Assembly (NCBI GenBank): GCA_051745935.1
Contig: JBNJEM010000466.1
Location: forward strand, 1 to 6,368
From: JBNJEM01 sp051745935
GTDB taxonomy: Bacteria > Planctomycetota > Planctomycetia > Pirellulales > Pirellulaceae
Reading direction: 5' to 3'
Length of the DNA stretch: 6,368 nt
The translations under genes were made by a program, and so were the position numbers. The notes beneath the pieces were generated by a model. The model was not told the DNA's origin. It was given only the letters and a program-made list of their open reading frames with translations, and did no database searches. This document shows positions 5,878 to 6,368 of this stretch, piece after piece; position 1 is the first letter of the stretch, and every line of letters begins with the position of its first letter.

Positions 5878-6041
5878 TTTTGCAGCCGGAAACACAACCT
5901 GGGTTCCGCTTCCAAAACTCCTTGGCGGGTAGCAACTCCCAATGTGGCTTTGTCATGGCTTTTTACAGCCGGTAACAAAACGTGACTTCCCCTCCCAAGA
6001 CGCCCTCGGGGAAAGGAAACCTCAATGGCTTTGTTATGGCT
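5878..6041 (-). repeat. Diverged tandem duplication of about 82 bp upstream of the lipoprotein gene
   Basis: On the minus strand, 6041-5961 (81 bases) and 5960-5878 (83 bases) align over their whole length at about 75% identity with one 2-base gap. Both begin AGCCATRACAAAGCCA and both end CCGGCTGYAAAA. They fill most of the 322-base spacer (5773-6094) between the right-edge gene and the lipoprotein gene. The 3' junction (GGCTGTAAAA) also resembles the lipobox codons of the lipoprotein gene (GGCTGTAAAAGC, 5695-5706), so a partial copy of a lipoprotein gene start could be the origin. No clear promoter was found in the spacer. Confidence 0.65.
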
Positions 6042-6094
6042 CTGTAGTGATTGACACGCGGCGGATGGCTCCTGCTAGCGCGTCCTTTTGACTC

Positions 6095-6368
6095 CTAATG
6101 TCGACCACTGCAACCGCTAGGATCCAGAGAATCCAAAAAGTTTGCCAATTCTTCCTCGGCAGGCTCAGGCGCGGCGGGCGGATGATAGGACGGTGGCTGG
6201 TCAGCGTCAACGTCATTTCCCAAGAAATCGGATGGTGCGGGCTGTGGGGGTGTGTGGGTGGGAGCCCCACGAATCAAACTTGCTTCAAACTCCAACGCTC
6301 CATAGAATGGCGCCTGCTCAACTCGGCTCGTGTTCAGCGTGCAGTTAAGCCCCTTGCCGGTGGAAATC
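6095..6368 (-). CDS. C-terminal 90 residues of a protein of unknown function, cut by the right edge
   Basis: A minus-strand frame is open from the window edge to TAG at 6095-6097. It begins ISTGKGLNCTLNTSRVEQAP and FYGALEFEASLIRGAP, which look like ordinary folded sequence. It then passes into a Pro/Asp-rich linker (THTPPQPAPSDFLGNDVDAD, QPPSYHPPAAPEPAEEE) and ends with an acidic helix-like LANFLDSLDPSGCSGRH. The real start lies outside the window; the internal TTG at 6295 is not needed. The folded-then-acidic-linker pattern supports a real gene over a chance frame, but no family is recognised. It reads toward the lipoprotein gene across a 322-base spacer. Confidence 0.5.
   Translation of the reverse strand, partial: ISTGKGLNCTLNTSRVEQAPFYGALEFEASLIRGAPTHTPPQPAPSDFLGNDVDADQPPSYHPPAAPEPAEEELANFLDSLDPSGCSGRH

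Noticed and set aside
5864..5956. 30-residue minus-strand frame MTKPHWELLPAKEF... in the tandem duplication
   Set aside because: No ribosome binding site, and the sister copy has ATA in place of ATG and a shifted frame, so it is not conserved as a peptide.

Overview
The window reads as a piece of chromosome from a planctomycete, most likely of the Pirellula/Rhodopirellula type. This rests on family resemblance, not on a marker gene. The integrase N-terminus, the TPR protein and the Ser/Gly/Tyr/Pro-rich lipoprotein all look like families common in that group. The tRNA lacks an encoded CCA end, and genes are sparse with long spacers. No database search was possible.

Left part (1-1400): a degraded tyrosine-recombinase (integrase) gene runs off the left edge on the minus strand and is interrupted by an in-frame UGA. 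A probable terminator separates it from an intact tRNA-Asp(GUC) gene, also on the minus strand. Two small plus-strand genes follow: a 48-residue single-pass membrane protein and a 138-residue membrane-anchored helical protein.

Middle (1400-4000): a 413-residue membrane-anchored TPR protein lies on the minus strand. It is flanked by two inverted copies of a 97-bp repeat (83 of 97 bases identical). About 1.1 kb upstream of it holds no convincing gene, but it does contain the second repeat copy and a compact set of competing inverted repeats that could form an RNA switch or operator.

Right part (4000-6368): a 109-residue plus-strand protein has a C-terminal motif like ribosomal protein L7/L12. 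It converges on a 419-residue low-complexity lipoprotein gene on the minus strand, which carries an internal 15-bp tandem repeat. Upstream of the lipoprotein gene is a diverged tandem duplication of about 82 bp, and then the C-terminal end of another minus-strand gene cut by the right edge.

The genes do not form an obvious pathway or operon. I see no complete new system. The best leads are the inverted repeat pair around the TPR gene, the structured element at 3111-3210, and the interrupted integrase beside a tRNA gene.
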